From assembly GCF_003731635.1 (NCBI RefSeq), contig NZ_RCUA01000020.1:161988-225987 (forward strand): a stretch of DNA of 64,000 bases, in the 5' to 3' direction. A program made the translations under genes and the position numbers. Position 1 is the stretch's first letter. The number at the start of each line of letters is the position of its first letter. This document shows, one piece after another, positions 1 to 8,785 of this stretch. Under the pieces are notes generated by a model. That model searched no databases. It worked only from the letters and a program-made list of their open reading frames with translations, and was not told the origin of the DNA. The DNA comes from Marisediminitalea oceani (GTDB lineage Bacteria; Pseudomonadota; Gammaproteobacteria; Enterobacterales; Alteromonadaceae).

Positions 1-1080
1 CACCTAGTAGATGGTATTTCAAGCGGAGTTGATCCCAATAGTGAAGGCTATTGGGGGAAAATACAGGATCTCGATCAACGGGCTGTCGAAGCTGGCGACA
101 TCGCGCTGACGACAATGTTACTTACAGAAAACAAGCCGGATTGTTTTAATCAGCAACAGCTCCATCTTATTTATCAGTGGATAGACGATATCAATAACGT
201 CGAACTATACGGCGGAAACTGGGTTTTATTCAGGCTAATGGTCAATGTTTTTCTTCATTCCCATTGTCAGAATCGCCAGTTGAAAATAGAACAAGACTTC
301 GCAAAGTTTAAATCTTTTTATCGGGGTAATGGGTGGTTCGGTGATGGCGAGAATGGCCTGTTAGACTACTACAATGCCTGGCAAATGCACTACTACTTGT
401 TCTGGTTTAACAAGTTTTACCCCGACCATGAAGCAGATTTTATCCGACAAGCATTAAAAGAGTTTACTGACGGTTATCAGTATTTCTTTGCTGCCGAAGG
501 GATCCCAATTTTTGGTAGAAGCGCTATGTATCGCTATGCTGCACCTGCGCCTTTAGTTTTGCAATGTGAATATGACCCTTCTACGGCGCCTGTGGCCAGA
601 AGAGCACTCGAGGTTATATGGCAACACTTTACTTTAAACGGCGGTATTAAAGGGGGAAACTTTACTCAGGGTTACTATGGTAACCATCCGGATCTTATGG
701 AAAACTACAGTGGCAGAGGAAGCGTTCTCTGGTCTATACGTTCACTTACCACGGCGTTTTTTTTCCCACCCGATTCACATTTTTGGCAAGTAGAGCCTGG
801 AAAACTTCCTATAGAAACCGGCGACTACGCTATAAGTTTGGATAAAGCCCAGCTATTAGTGGAAGGTGATAACAAAGCGGGCGTTACGAAAGTAACTCAG
901 CTCCACCCTCCATTTCAGAATCTGCGTAGTGAGTCTAAAAAATTCGCTTCTCGAGGTATTCTTCTGAAACTGGCAGAAACTCTTTTACGCCGCCCATTGC
1001 GAAAAGAAAACCTTGCTGTGAAATACGGAAGGAAAACCTATTATTCAGATAGGCCTTTCTATAATCACGACATAGATTAA
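1..1080 (+). CDS. DUF2264 family protein, 5' end missing
   Basis: The frame is open from base 1 with no start required, so the gene begins upstream of the window; 359 residues of its C-terminal part are visible. The conserved stretch around YWGKIQDLDQRAVEAGDIAL (codons 18-37) and the following aromatic-rich segment (YGGNWVLFRLMVN, GNGWFGDGENGLLDYYNAW) are what I recognise as DUF2264, a family with an alpha/alpha-barrel-like, possibly glycan-directed character but no established reaction. No membrane segment is visible in this part. It lies beside glycosyltransferase genes, so a role in surface polysaccharide modification or turnover is inferred from context only. It ends 10 bp before a convergent gene. 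Base composition is AT-rich like its neighbours. Confidence 0.75.
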   Translation, partial: HLVDGISSGVDPNSEGYWGKIQDLDQRAVEAGDIALTTMLLTENKPDCFNQQQLHLIYQWIDDINNVELYGGNWVLFRLMVNVFLHSHCQNRQLKIEQDFAKFKSFYRGNGWFGDGENGLLDYYNAWQMHYYLFWFNKFYPDHEADFIRQALKEFTDGYQYFFAAEGIPIFGRSAMYRYAAPAPLVLQCEYDPSTAPVARRALEVIWQHFTLNGGIKGGNFTQGYYGNHPDLMENYSGRGSVLWSIRSLTTAFFFPPDSHFWQVEPGKLPIETGDYAISLDKAQLLVEGDNKAGVTKVTQLHPPFQNLRSESKKFASRGILLKLAETLLRRPLRKENLAVKYGRKTYYSDRPFYNHDID

Positions 1081-1090
1081 GTCAGGTTCT

Positions 1091-1981
1091 TTACACTTTT
1101 TCCTTCGACTTGTCCGTTTTAATCCAACCAAGGTAAGACTGTAAGCTTTTTATTTTTGCTTTAACCCATGTTATCGGGGCGTTTGTTTTAATGCTGGGTT
1201 CTATACTGCTAATCCCGAACGTCCCGAGAAATTCTTTCGACAGTTGAAGCCCGTCATTTCCTGGGTTCTGTGCTGAATGGTTTTCTCCGGTATTAAGAAT
1301 CCAGGCTACCACGGGAATTTTTAACTCTGTAACGGCGTAATTGTTATTACTAAACGCGTAAATCTGATGCCGGTGGTTACCGATAATATGCTTTAAAAAG
1401 AACTCATCAACCACGGCAAAGAAATCTTCTTTCTGCAGATTATCGTGATATTCCATTCCAGATAATCCTGATAACTCCATTAATGCGCTGTATTTGTAGA
1501 TATAAGCAGATCCACAGTAACGACATATGCCGTATTTTTTCAGATAGGTGTTGTTAGCCAGGTTCACCACGAACCCACTGTTAGCATAATAAAGATCGTT
1601 TGGCTCAGACTGGTAAATGTAATCGACGGTTGCAACATTGAACCAGTCATCGCCATCAATAACAAATACATAATCAGGGGCAAACTGTTTCGCATACAAC
1701 AAGCCAACTGAAACCTTACATCCCTTGTCTTCTTTCACCAAATCAAATGGTACGCCGGAGCCTTTATTGGCGTCAGGCGGTGCAAAATCAACTTCAACGA
1801 AAGATGTATTTGGGTAAAGCTCCGGTTCATTAGGTGCCTGATTGCAAACTACAATAATCTTGTAAGGCCTGGATGTTTTTTGATTACTCAAAGACTCAAC
1901 AGTTTTGCGCAAATAAAACAATACGTCGTTGTAGTTATGTGATGAAGCAGGGTGGCGAATTGGACAAACAAAAACAAACAT
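1091..1981 (-). CDS. putative GT-A type glycosyltransferase
   Basis: A 296-residue cytoplasmic protein without signal peptide. It starts with a hydrophobic strand (MFVFVCPIRHP), has a second strand near residue 42 (YKIIVVCNQAP), and carries VFVIDGDDWFNV near residues 105-116, which resembles the metal/nucleotide-sugar binding DxD segment of GT-A enzymes. A Cys pair (CRYCGSAYIYK) follows. The middle and C-terminal parts are not close to any family I can name. It lies 51 bp upstream, on the same strand, of the end of another glycosyltransferase-like gene, so the two may be co-transcribed. A role in assembling the polysaccharide repeat unit is inferred from motif and neighbourhood. The donor sugar cannot be predicted. 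Confidence 0.6.
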   Translation of the reverse strand: MFVFVCPIRHPASSHNYNDVLFYLRKTVESLSNQKTSRPYKIIVVCNQAPNEPELYPNTSFVEVDFAPPDANKGSGVPFDLVKEDKGCKVSVGLLYAKQFAPDYVFVIDGDDWFNVATVDYIYQSEPNDLYYANSGFVVNLANNTYLKKYGICRYCGSAYIYKYSALMELSGLSGMEYHDNLQKEDFFAVVDEFFLKHIIGNHRHQIYAFSNNNYAVTELKIPVVAWILNTGENHSAQNPGNDGLQLSKEFLGTFGISSIEPSIKTNAPITWVKAKIKSLQSYLGWIKTDKSKEKV

Positions 1982-2032
1982 TTTAAACCTTAATTAAATG
2001 ACAAAAGCCTACAACAATCCCTGGCTTGCACA

Positions 2033-2917
2033 TTAGCTTCTCAATTTTCGAAGCATAGCTAATGTAAACAATGGGTGCTTCACAATAAAACTCCAGAATA
2101 ATGATAATTGCTCGGTCACTTTAAAGTTTCGTTGTAAGTTGGAGTCCGCAGCATTACCTCCATGTTCGAGGCAATTAGCAGAGGCCAGGTGTTCACAAGC
2201 AATTGCTGTGACTTTCAACTCTAAAATTCTCCGGTCAAAATCTTTGTAAGGCTTGGAACCATACCAGCCTCCCGAAAAAAGCCAGCTACCAACATAATAA
2301 GCACCAGATTCACTGAAAAAATGGCTGAGCAGTTCAAAACTGCTTTCCGTAACGAATGCCGAGTCAGCCAATTCGAACACGTCATGACAGCCTGATATAA
2401 AGAGCTCGCTTGCTGGTTGATTCAGGTAAAAAAATGCAGAACGAATAAAATGTTGATGCGACATTCCCATAACGGTCGAACGACAAGGCAAATTCACCTT
2501 TTCACCCAATTGAACAGGCTTATCATAATGAGAATAGTATCTGATTTGCCAGAGGAAATTTATAATTTTCCAGTAAAACAGTTTAAAATGACTAAACACT
2601 GTGTCATTAAACAAGATAAATGATTTTGCGCCATACTCACTTTTTACTTTTTCCATGCCTTCAACCCAGGCTGAAAATTCTCCGTAAGTATTGGAGCCTT
2701 TGAGCGTATATATTTTGGAAGACAGGTTGGTGAACCGGGCAATATGTGAGTCTAAATCCTGTTGAGAATTATCAACAAGAACAATGCCTTCAACACGATT
2801 TTTAAGCAATATTTGTAAAAGTGCTTCCAGCTTTCGTTGATTTTTCGTCACTCGATCCTTCGAATATAGACAAAAAATCACCCAAATATTGCCTGAGGTT
2901 GGGGGAGCCAAAATCAA
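2033..2917 (-). CDS. hypothetical protein, possibly glycosyltransferase-like
   Basis: A 294-residue protein. The N-terminal third (IWVIFCLYSKD; VEGIVLVDNSQQDLDSH at about residues 43-60) has the alternating strand and 'VDNS' pattern of GT-A rhamnosyltransferase-like proteins, and SFILFNDTVFSHF near residue 100 could be a degenerate DxD segment. The rest has no family I recognise. It is the first gene of a probable two-gene minus-strand unit, with its start next to an AT-rich divergent intergenic region. The ATG start follows no striking ribosome binding site. Glycan synthesis is suggested by the neighbours and the N-terminal pattern, not demonstrated by clear catalytic motifs. Confidence 0.5.
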   Translation of the reverse strand: MILAPPTSGNIWVIFCLYSKDRVTKNQRKLEALLQILLKNRVEGIVLVDNSQQDLDSHIARFTNLSSKIYTLKGSNTYGEFSAWVEGMEKVKSEYGAKSFILFNDTVFSHFKLFYWKIINFLWQIRYYSHYDKPVQLGEKVNLPCRSTVMGMSHQHFIRSAFFYLNQPASELFISGCHDVFELADSAFVTESSFELLSHFFSESGAYYVGSWLFSGGWYGSKPYKDFDRRILELKVTAIACEHLASANCLEHGGNAADSNLQRNFKVTEQLSLFWSFIVKHPLFTLAMLRKLRS

Positions 2918-3076
2918 TTTCCTGGAAAATGGACTATATCAATGCATATTAAGCTCTTTTATATCTCTCTGTAAACCTTCAACCTAAGGCAAATATTTCC
3001 AACGCCAAAAGTTTGATAAATATAATTAAAAGTATTGTTAATTATTCAGACATTCGTAGCCTGCCAATGATTTTAC

Positions 3077-3104
3077 GTTTGTTCTGATTAGGCACAGAAC
3101 AAAC
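3077..3104. repeat. perfect 10-bp inverted repeat in divergent promoter region
   Basis: GTTTGTTCTG (3077-3086) and CAGAACAAAC (3095-3104) are exact reverse complements separated by 8 bases. The dyad lies between two divergent glycosyltransferase genes, about 110 bp before the GTG start at 3213. No U-tract follows, so it does not look like a terminator. It could be an operator or a leader hairpin. Nothing else recognisable was seen between 2918 and 3212. Confidence 0.5.
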
Positions 3105-3212
3105 TCGCTCTTATAGCAAATTTAGCATCGTTTCAACGAGCGACATCACTGTGGTATTCCTTTCCGATACAACGTATTATCAATTCAATAGTTAGATACA
3201 AGGCTGATTATA

Positions 3213-4331
3213 GTGGCAAAAGTGATTGCCTTTGTGCACAGTGTTTCAGAAATTGGCGGGGCTGAGAGGATGTCTGAAGCCCTAATCGATGGGCTCCTCA
3301 CCAGCACTACTTATATCCCGGCTCTGCTCATTCCGGAAAATGGCCCGTTTGGCGATTTAGTCGAAAACAAAGGCTGTAAGGTTATTGTGACCCAATTAGC
3401 GCAGCCTGAACTTACTTCGCCGATTGCAACAATTCGCAATATTATCAGGCTTGTTAAGGTATTTAAAAAGCATCAGATTAAATTACTGCATTGTGCTGAT
3501 TTAAGGTGCGCCCGAGCAGTATTACCTGCTGCCAGAATGGCAAATATACCCGTTTTATGTCACATGCATTTCCCGGTTAGAGACGATTATGTCAGTTGGC
3601 TTTTCAGATGTATTCCAAAGCCAACCGCATTTGCATACTGCAGTAAAGAGTTAAAAACAGCCACCGGAGATTCATTGTCGAGCGTTTGCCCGAAAGCAAT
3701 ACATCAAGTCATTCATAATGGCGTCGATATCCATAGATTTTTACCAGTTGCCTGTCATAACGACAGCCCGAGAATTGGCATAGTGGCAAATTTGCAGGAG
3801 AGAAAAGGTCATATAGATTTTCTTGATATGGCCAAAATAGTTCTTGCTCAGCGACCAGAAACTCAGTTTGATATCATCGGCGGTGACATTTTAGCAGCTC
3901 CCCGGGAACAATTATTAAAAGCGTATGCAGAAGAGACTGGTGTGGGAAATTCAGTTACTTTTCATGGTCAGGTAAATAACGTAAGAGAGTTATTGTCAAA
4001 AATTGATGTGCTCGTCTGTGCCTCGCATCAGGAGGCTTTTCCGGTCTCTATACTGGAAGCAATGGCTATGCAGAAGCCAATCGTAACGACTAATGTAAAC
4101 GGTATACCCGAAGCTATTACAAATAATGAGCATGGTTTATTGGTAGAAGCAAAAGAGCCTGAGCAGTTAGCTAAAGCCGTTTTGCAGCTTTTAGACTTTC
4201 CGGAAAAAGCAGCTAAGCTGGCTAAAAATGCGAGAGAACGAGTAGTCAACGAGTTTAGTTTCAATGCTTATTTAGACAATTTTACCCAATATTACAGTCG
4301 TATATTATCGCCCGATAGCAACAAAGGTTGA
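3213..4331 (+). CDS. GT4-family glycosyltransferase
   Basis: A 372-residue GT-B fold retaining glycosyltransferase. The N-terminal acceptor domain begins with the typical IAFVHSVSEIGGAERM strand and glycine loop. The C-terminal donor domain has PRIGIVANLQERKGHIDFL (around residue 190) and the E-x7-E nucleotide-sugar motif EAFPVSILE near residue 275, followed by KPIVTTNVNGIPEAI. The start is GTG at 3213, chosen because the N-terminal strand begins directly there. There is no signal peptide, so it acts on lipid-linked intermediates at the inner face of the membrane. The gene stands alone on + between two minus-strand genes. The transferred sugar is unknown. The gene is AT-richer than the later parts of the window. 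Confidence 0.85.
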   Translation: MAKVIAFVHSVSEIGGAERMSEALIDGLLTSTTYIPALLIPENGPFGDLVENKGCKVIVTQLAQPELTSPIATIRNIIRLVKVFKKHQIKLLHCADLRCARAVLPAARMANIPVLCHMHFPVRDDYVSWLFRCIPKPTAFAYCSKELKTATGDSLSSVCPKAIHQVIHNGVDIHRFLPVACHNDSPRIGIVANLQERKGHIDFLDMAKIVLAQRPETQFDIIGGDILAAPREQLLKAYAEETGVGNSVTFHGQVNNVRELLSKIDVLVCASHQEAFPVSILEAMAMQKPIVTTNVNGIPEAITNNEHGLLVEAKEPEQLAKAVLQLLDFPEKAAKLAKNARERVVNEFSFNAYLDNFTQYYSRILSPDSNKG

Positions 4332-4471
4332 TGTGCGAATCCTGTGTTACTTTATAGTCAGTTAAAAACACTTAATGAATTAATAAAGATGAGAAGAATT
4401 AAATTTACACACAAATAAGCATCAATCGGATAACTATTTAAGCTTGCCTTTATTCAGTTAACTAATTCCTA

Positions 4472-5617
4472 CTAAGCAAACACCGAGCGGGCTTTTATTG
4501 CCGCATTGTCCCAGTCGAAGGCCTCAACCGAATGTTTTCGACCTGCTTTACCATAGGCTTCACAGCGAGCCGGATTTTCTATAAATGAAATGATAACGTC
4601 GGCCAGGGCACTTACCTTAGTGGCATCCACAATTTCACCAGTTTCACCGGCAAGTAATGTTTCTTTAGTGCCACCTGAGTCACCGGCAATGACCGGTTTT
4701 GCACAGGCCTGCGCTTCCACAAGTACCATACCAAAACCTTCGATGTCTTGCCCCTCTGTTCGATTGGGCAGAATAAACACATCACATTGCTGATAGCATT
4801 TGATCATGGTTTCATCGTCACAATCCGTTAGCATTTGAACGTGATCCTGCAATGCCAGTGACTCAATCAAGTACTCCAGGTGAGGACGGCTCTCGCCATG
4901 GCCAATGATCACATAGTGAGCCTGTGGACAGCGCTTTAAAATCTCAGGCATGGCTTCAATCATTTTGTCCTGCCCCTTACGAGCCTGCAATCGACCAACC
5001 GTCAGAATGACACTTTTCCCATCCCACCCCATGGAGGAGAGAAAATCCTCATCTTTATTTTCAACCGGATAAAACTTGTTTGTGTCAGCGCCCGGATGCA
5101 TTACTGTGACTTTATGATTCACACTGTCATCCACGCGACTAACAATATTGGCACTGTTGTGGCTGTTGCAGATTATCTTATCGGCACTGCGCATCACCAG
5201 TTTGGTCAGGCTGTTTAATTCGCGGGATAAAGCGCTGGCTTCCAGATCTTCACCGTGCACGTAGCACAGGTAAGGTATGCCCAGAGTTTTCTTCAGCATC
5301 CATGCCATCAGCCCCTCAGGCAGGACTCGGCCACAATGGATATAGCTGATGTCCTGCTCTTTCACTAATCGCCTGAGCGATCTGAACGACTGCCAGTAAT
5401 ATTTTAAGCCTTGCAGATTAGCTACGCCCCATTGTGGACTGTAAAGCGGCAGACGATGAATAGCCATTGGCGCGTTGGAATCAAATACCTCAGAATTGGT
5501 CATCTCGTCGGCGGCAACAATGTAATCGCTGCCTAAACGTGAATAGAGTTCCCAGAACCAACGACCACTGCCTCCGGATGCAGGCGGAAAGTTCTGAGTT
5601 AGTACCAGCGTCTTCAA
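4472..5617 (-). CDS. GT4-family glycosyltransferase
   Basis: A 381-residue GT-B glycosyltransferase. The N-terminal domain starts MKTLVLTQNFPPASGGSGRW, the usual first strand and Gly loop. The donor domain contains SVILTVGRLQARKGQDKMI (about residue 205) and the E-x7-E motif EGFGMVLVE (about residue 298) followed by QACAKPVIAGDSGG. It lacks a signal peptide and membrane segments and is presumably peripheral at the cytoplasmic membrane. It is divergent from the XrtA-type glycosyltransferase starting at 5858. Between 4332 and 4471 I see only AT-rich DNA. It probably adds one sugar of the exopolysaccharide repeat; specificity cannot be read from the sequence. Confidence 0.85.
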   Translation of the reverse strand: MKTLVLTQNFPPASGGSGRWFWELYSRLGSDYIVAADEMTNSEVFDSNAPMAIHRLPLYSPQWGVANLQGLKYYWQSFRSLRRLVKEQDISYIHCGRVLPEGLMAWMLKKTLGIPYLCYVHGEDLEASALSRELNSLTKLVMRSADKIICNSHNSANIVSRVDDSVNHKVTVMHPGADTNKFYPVENKDEDFLSSMGWDGKSVILTVGRLQARKGQDKMIEAMPEILKRCPQAHYVIIGHGESRPHLEYLIESLALQDHVQMLTDCDDETMIKCYQQCDVFILPNRTEGQDIEGFGMVLVEAQACAKPVIAGDSGGTKETLLAGETGEIVDATKVSALADVIISFIENPARCEAYGKAGRKHSVEAFDWDNAAIKARSVFA

Positions 5618-5857
5618 TTGTTACTCCGAAAAATGATTGAAATACCAACTCTTTGCAGAATAGCGTTGGCTCGGGAAAGTGTAAATAAGCATTTGCTTCG
5701 CAAGGGCATTTATAGACCGCTTGCGACGCAATCGGCAATCGTTCAGATACTGCCAATGTCAGAAATGTTATTCACATGCCGTTATGGCTTTTTATTCACC
5801 AGAAAGCATAATACACTAATCAAAACATATGCCTATAACAACTAAACGAGATCACTC

Positions 5858-7081
5858 TTGCACTGTTTGTACCTTGCCCAGCGGATACCTTTTCCGCCAA
5901 ATAAAGGAGAGAAACTACGCTCTTTCCACCAGATAAACTTTTTGCGCAGTAATGGCATAGAAGTAACTGTAGCTGCCCCTTACGAACAATCGGACGAACT
6001 CGATTACTTCAAAAGACTGGAGCAAGAATATGGCTGCCACACGCTTAGTCAAGCGCTTAGTCACAAACTGCTTCGTTATATGAGTGGTATCGCCGGTAAC
6101 ACCTCTTTGAGTGAAGCGCATTTTTACAGTAGCGGATTACAGAAACAAATAGATGATTTACTAGAGCGGCAAAATATTGATGCCATTGTTTGTACTGCTT
6201 CCAGTATGGCGAATTATGTTTTCCGTTCCACGGCATTAGCAAAAAAAGCCAGGCGGCCCCGCCTTATCATGGATTTTATGGACATGGATTCTCACAAGTG
6301 GCTTCAGTATTCACGCAACACCAAACCGCCAATGCGTTGGGTTTATCAGCGGGAAGCCAGTTTAGTCAGACGCCTTGAAAATCGGGTTGGAGAACAGTTT
6401 GATGCTTGCTTTTTTGTTGCCGAACCAGAAACTAATTTGTACAAACAGCAAGCGGGAAATCCTGCAGCCGAGGTGTTATCTATTGGCAATGGAATTGACC
6501 CGGCTGAATTTTATCCGGCGACTCAAGCAGCTGAGGTAAAAACACCACATTTGTTGTTTGCCGGTGTAATGGACTACACGCCTAACGTAGATGCTATGTT
6601 GTGGTTTTATAACGAGGTCTGGCCGAGCGTGTTAACTCATTGGCCCGACGCTACGCTGACTATTGCCGGCATGAACCCAACCCCGGCTATCGCCAGGTTG
6701 CAAGGCGTAGACAATGTCAGAGTCACGGGATTTGTAGAAGACATATTGCCCTACTTCCATGAGAGCAACATATTTGTTGCGCCATTTCGGATAGCCCGAG
6801 GTATTCAGAACAAAATCCTGCAGGCCTTTGCGTGCGGGTTACCTGTGGTCAGTACCTCAATGGGAGCTGAAGGTATAAAGTGCACGCCGGGGCAAAATAT
6901 TGAGGTCGGTGACGAGCCAAATGATATGTTTGATGCCATCAAACGATTAATGGCAGCCCCTCACCACTACCAGACTGTTCGCAATAGTGCCCTGGCAACT
7001 ATCGACGAACACTATTCCTGGGACGGCATTCTGACCCCTTTGCTACAACTGCTCGACAACGATAAGGCGACGCCTCAATGA
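5858..7081 (+). CDS. XrtA/PEP-CTERM system glycosyltransferase, TIGR03087 type
   Basis: A 407-residue GT-B protein. The N-terminus reads HCLYLAQRIPFPPNKGEKLR, closely matching the start of the TIGR03087 (exosortase A system) glycosyltransferases. The donor domain has HLLFAGVMDYTPNVDAMLWF (around residue 225) and FRIARGIQNKILQAFACGLP near the C-terminus. A TTG at 5858 is chosen as start because it aligns with the family N-terminus and follows a purine-rich ACGAG; no ATG or GTG is suitably placed. Its stop overlaps the ATG of the next gene by 4 bp (ATGA), showing a translationally coupled operon with the acyltransferase and beta-helix genes. Expected role: one sugar transfer in exopolysaccharide repeat assembly. 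Confidence 0.9.
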   Translation: MHCLYLAQRIPFPPNKGEKLRSFHQINFLRSNGIEVTVAAPYEQSDELDYFKRLEQEYGCHTLSQALSHKLLRYMSGIAGNTSLSEAHFYSSGLQKQIDDLLERQNIDAIVCTASSMANYVFRSTALAKKARRPRLIMDFMDMDSHKWLQYSRNTKPPMRWVYQREASLVRRLENRVGEQFDACFFVAEPETNLYKQQAGNPAAEVLSIGNGIDPAEFYPATQAAEVKTPHLLFAGVMDYTPNVDAMLWFYNEVWPSVLTHWPDATLTIAGMNPTPAIARLQGVDNVRVTGFVEDILPYFHESNIFVAPFRIARGIQNKILQAFACGLPVVSTSMGAEGIKCTPGQNIEVGDEPNDMFDAIKRLMAAPHHYQTVRNSALATIDEHYSWDGILTPLLQLLDNDKATPQ

Positions 7082-7674
7082 AAGCCTTTGTCAAAATGCT
7101 CTTACGGCTATTGTTCGTGTTCCTTTCCTTGCCCTTTTATCTGTTATTTAAGCTACAAAGTGCATTGATGGGGGCCGATCAGGCGACTACCAGTTGGTCA
7201 CAGTTAATGAGCCTGTGGCCGGGTATGCTGGGTGTCTATTTAAGAGCTGCGTTTTACTCACTCATCTTTAAGCACACCAGTCAGGAATTGGTTATCGGTT
7301 TCGGTACCTTATTCTCCCAACACGACACACAAATCGGCGCAGGTACCTATATCGGACCACAATGCAATATAGGCAAATGCGCCATAGGGAAAAACTGCTT
7401 ATTAGGCAGCGCCGTGCATATTATGAGCGGCAAAGGTCAGCATAACTTCTCAGACCCGGATACCCCCCTACGTGAACAAGGTGGCGTTTTTACTCAGGTG
7501 ACTATTGGCGAGGATAGCTGGCTGGGTAACGGGGCCTTGGTGATGGCCGACGTTGGTAAAAAGTGTGTGATTGGTGCAGGGAGTGTGGTTATCAACCCCG
7601 TACCTGACTACGCTATTGTGGGTGGTAATCCGGCTAAAGTTCTCGGCAGCCGTAAGCCCCCGGGGGAGTCATAG
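7078..7674 (+). CDS. hexapeptide-repeat acyltransferase
   Basis: A 198-residue left-handed beta-helix acyltransferase. A hydrophobic N-terminal segment (residues 6-24) could anchor it to the membrane. The hexapeptide rungs run from about residue 80 (LVIGFGTLFS, QIGAGTYIGP, NIGKCAIGKN) to residue 190 (AGSVVINPVPDYAIVGGNPA), and SAVHIMSGKGQHNF includes the likely catalytic His. The C-terminal IVGGNPAKVLG is the standard end of such acetyltransferases. It overlaps the upstream glycosyltransferase by 4 bp, and the next gene starts 1 base after its stop. It probably O- or N-acetylates a sugar of the exopolysaccharide; substrate unknown. Confidence 0.85.
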   Translation: MKAFVKMLLRLLFVFLSLPFYLLFKLQSALMGADQATTSWSQLMSLWPGMLGVYLRAAFYSLIFKHTSQELVIGFGTLFSQHDTQIGAGTYIGPQCNIGKCAIGKNCLLGSAVHIMSGKGQHNFSDPDTPLREQGGVFTQVTIGEDSWLGNGALVMADVGKKCVIGAGSVVINPVPDYAIVGGNPAKVLGSRKPPGES

Positions 7675-7675
7675 T

Positions 7676-8785
7676 ATGCAACGCTTATTCCGCCTGGCTT
7701 TTCTTATGTTATTCGCTTCTTTTTGCCAGGCTGATGATTTAACTATCTCTCAGCAATATCAATATACCGTCAAAGTTGATACTGAGCAGGGGCTTTACAA
7801 AGCCGTCAAACAAGCCAACCAGCGAGGCAATACACTTATCCTTATTGCCGAGGGTATCTATCAGCTCAGTTCGACCCTGAATATCACTGGCAATCATGTT
7901 GCATTGAAGTCAGCTTCTGGCGATCCCACCACCACGATTCTGCGTGGCGCGGGAATGGTCCCATCCAAACGGGTTAAAAACCTTATCAGGGTAACCGGGC
8001 AGCACTTTACATTTTCAGGCTTAACCGCGGAATCAGCTCCCCATCATATTATCCAGATCGTGGGCGAAGCCAATGCCGACTATGCTGTCATTGAGCACTG
8101 TGTGTTACAGAATGCTTATGAACAGTTACTTAAAGTCAGTCACCGGGCTAATAGTCCAACTGCGGCAGACCACGGTATTATCCGTCACTGCACCTTCGGC
8201 TATACAGAGGGTATTGGACCGCAGTATTATATTGGTGGCGTGGACTTACACCTTGGTCAGCACTGGTTAATTGATTCCAACCAGTTTTTTGGTATAGCCA
8301 GCCCCGCAGACAGAGTAGCTGAGCATGCTATTCACTTGTGGAATAATAGTGGTCACAATCAGGTAGTCGACAATGTTATTATCAACAGCGACCGCGGTAT
8401 AGGTTTTGGTATGGGAGGCAGAGGTAATCAGGGCGGGTTGATTAGCGGCAACATAATTTATCACGCCGATAACAATCATCCTTATGCCGACGCCGGCATC
8501 ATTCTTGAATCCTCCCCTGACACCACTGTTAAGCAAAACTGGGGGCTCCAACATCATGGGTATCCCAACGCCATTGAATACCGCTTTGAAGCTACCCAAG
8601 GCGTTTTGATTGCAGAAAACGGGACGAATAAAAAAATCCGCAAACGTAATAGCGGAAGTGCAGAGTTAGAAGATAATTATCGCTTAACCGAACTGCCACC
8701 GGCCCTTAAAAGAACCATCATCGAACGCTTCCCCGCGCACTATCAACAACAAGTGTTTGATACGCTTTACCCGGCTCGTAATTAA
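7676..8785 (+). CDS. secreted right-handed parallel beta-helix protein
   Basis: A 369-residue protein with a cleavable signal peptide (RLFRLAFLMLFASFCQA). The frame is open further upstream, but the ATG at 7676 is preferred: it follows a strong GGGGGAG and directly begins the signal sequence. The mature part has repeated NxI/GNxI rungs (SSTLNITGNHVALKS, QVVDNVIINSDRGIGFGMGG, LISGNIIYHADNN) typical of polysaccharide lyases, epimerases and pectate-lyase-like folds. It is co-transcribed with the acyltransferase. A periplasmic or extracellular role in trimming or epimerising the exopolysaccharide is inferred; catalytic residues cannot be assigned. Its stop codon overlaps the end of the convergent methyltransferase gene by 4 bp. 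Confidence 0.75.
   Translation: MQRLFRLAFLMLFASFCQADDLTISQQYQYTVKVDTEQGLYKAVKQANQRGNTLILIAEGIYQLSSTLNITGNHVALKSASGDPTTTILRGAGMVPSKRVKNLIRVTGQHFTFSGLTAESAPHHIIQIVGEANADYAVIEHCVLQNAYEQLLKVSHRANSPTAADHGIIRHCTFGYTEGIGPQYYIGGVDLHLGQHWLIDSNQFFGIASPADRVAEHAIHLWNNSGHNQVVDNVIINSDRGIGFGMGGRGNQGGLISGNIIYHADNNHPYADAGIILESSPDTTVKQNWGLQHHGYPNAIEYRFEATQGVLIAENGTNKKIRKRNSGSAELEDNYRLTELPPALKRTIIERFPAHYQQQVFDTLYPARN

Noticed and set aside
5618..5845. 75-codon frame in the divergent region between two glycosyltransferase genes
   Set aside because: No ribosome binding site or recognisable protein; region better explained as promoters.
7571..7675. In-frame upstream extension of the beta-helix protein
   Set aside because: Would bury the signal peptide and overlap the acyltransferase gene; ATG 7676 has a strong ribosome binding site.
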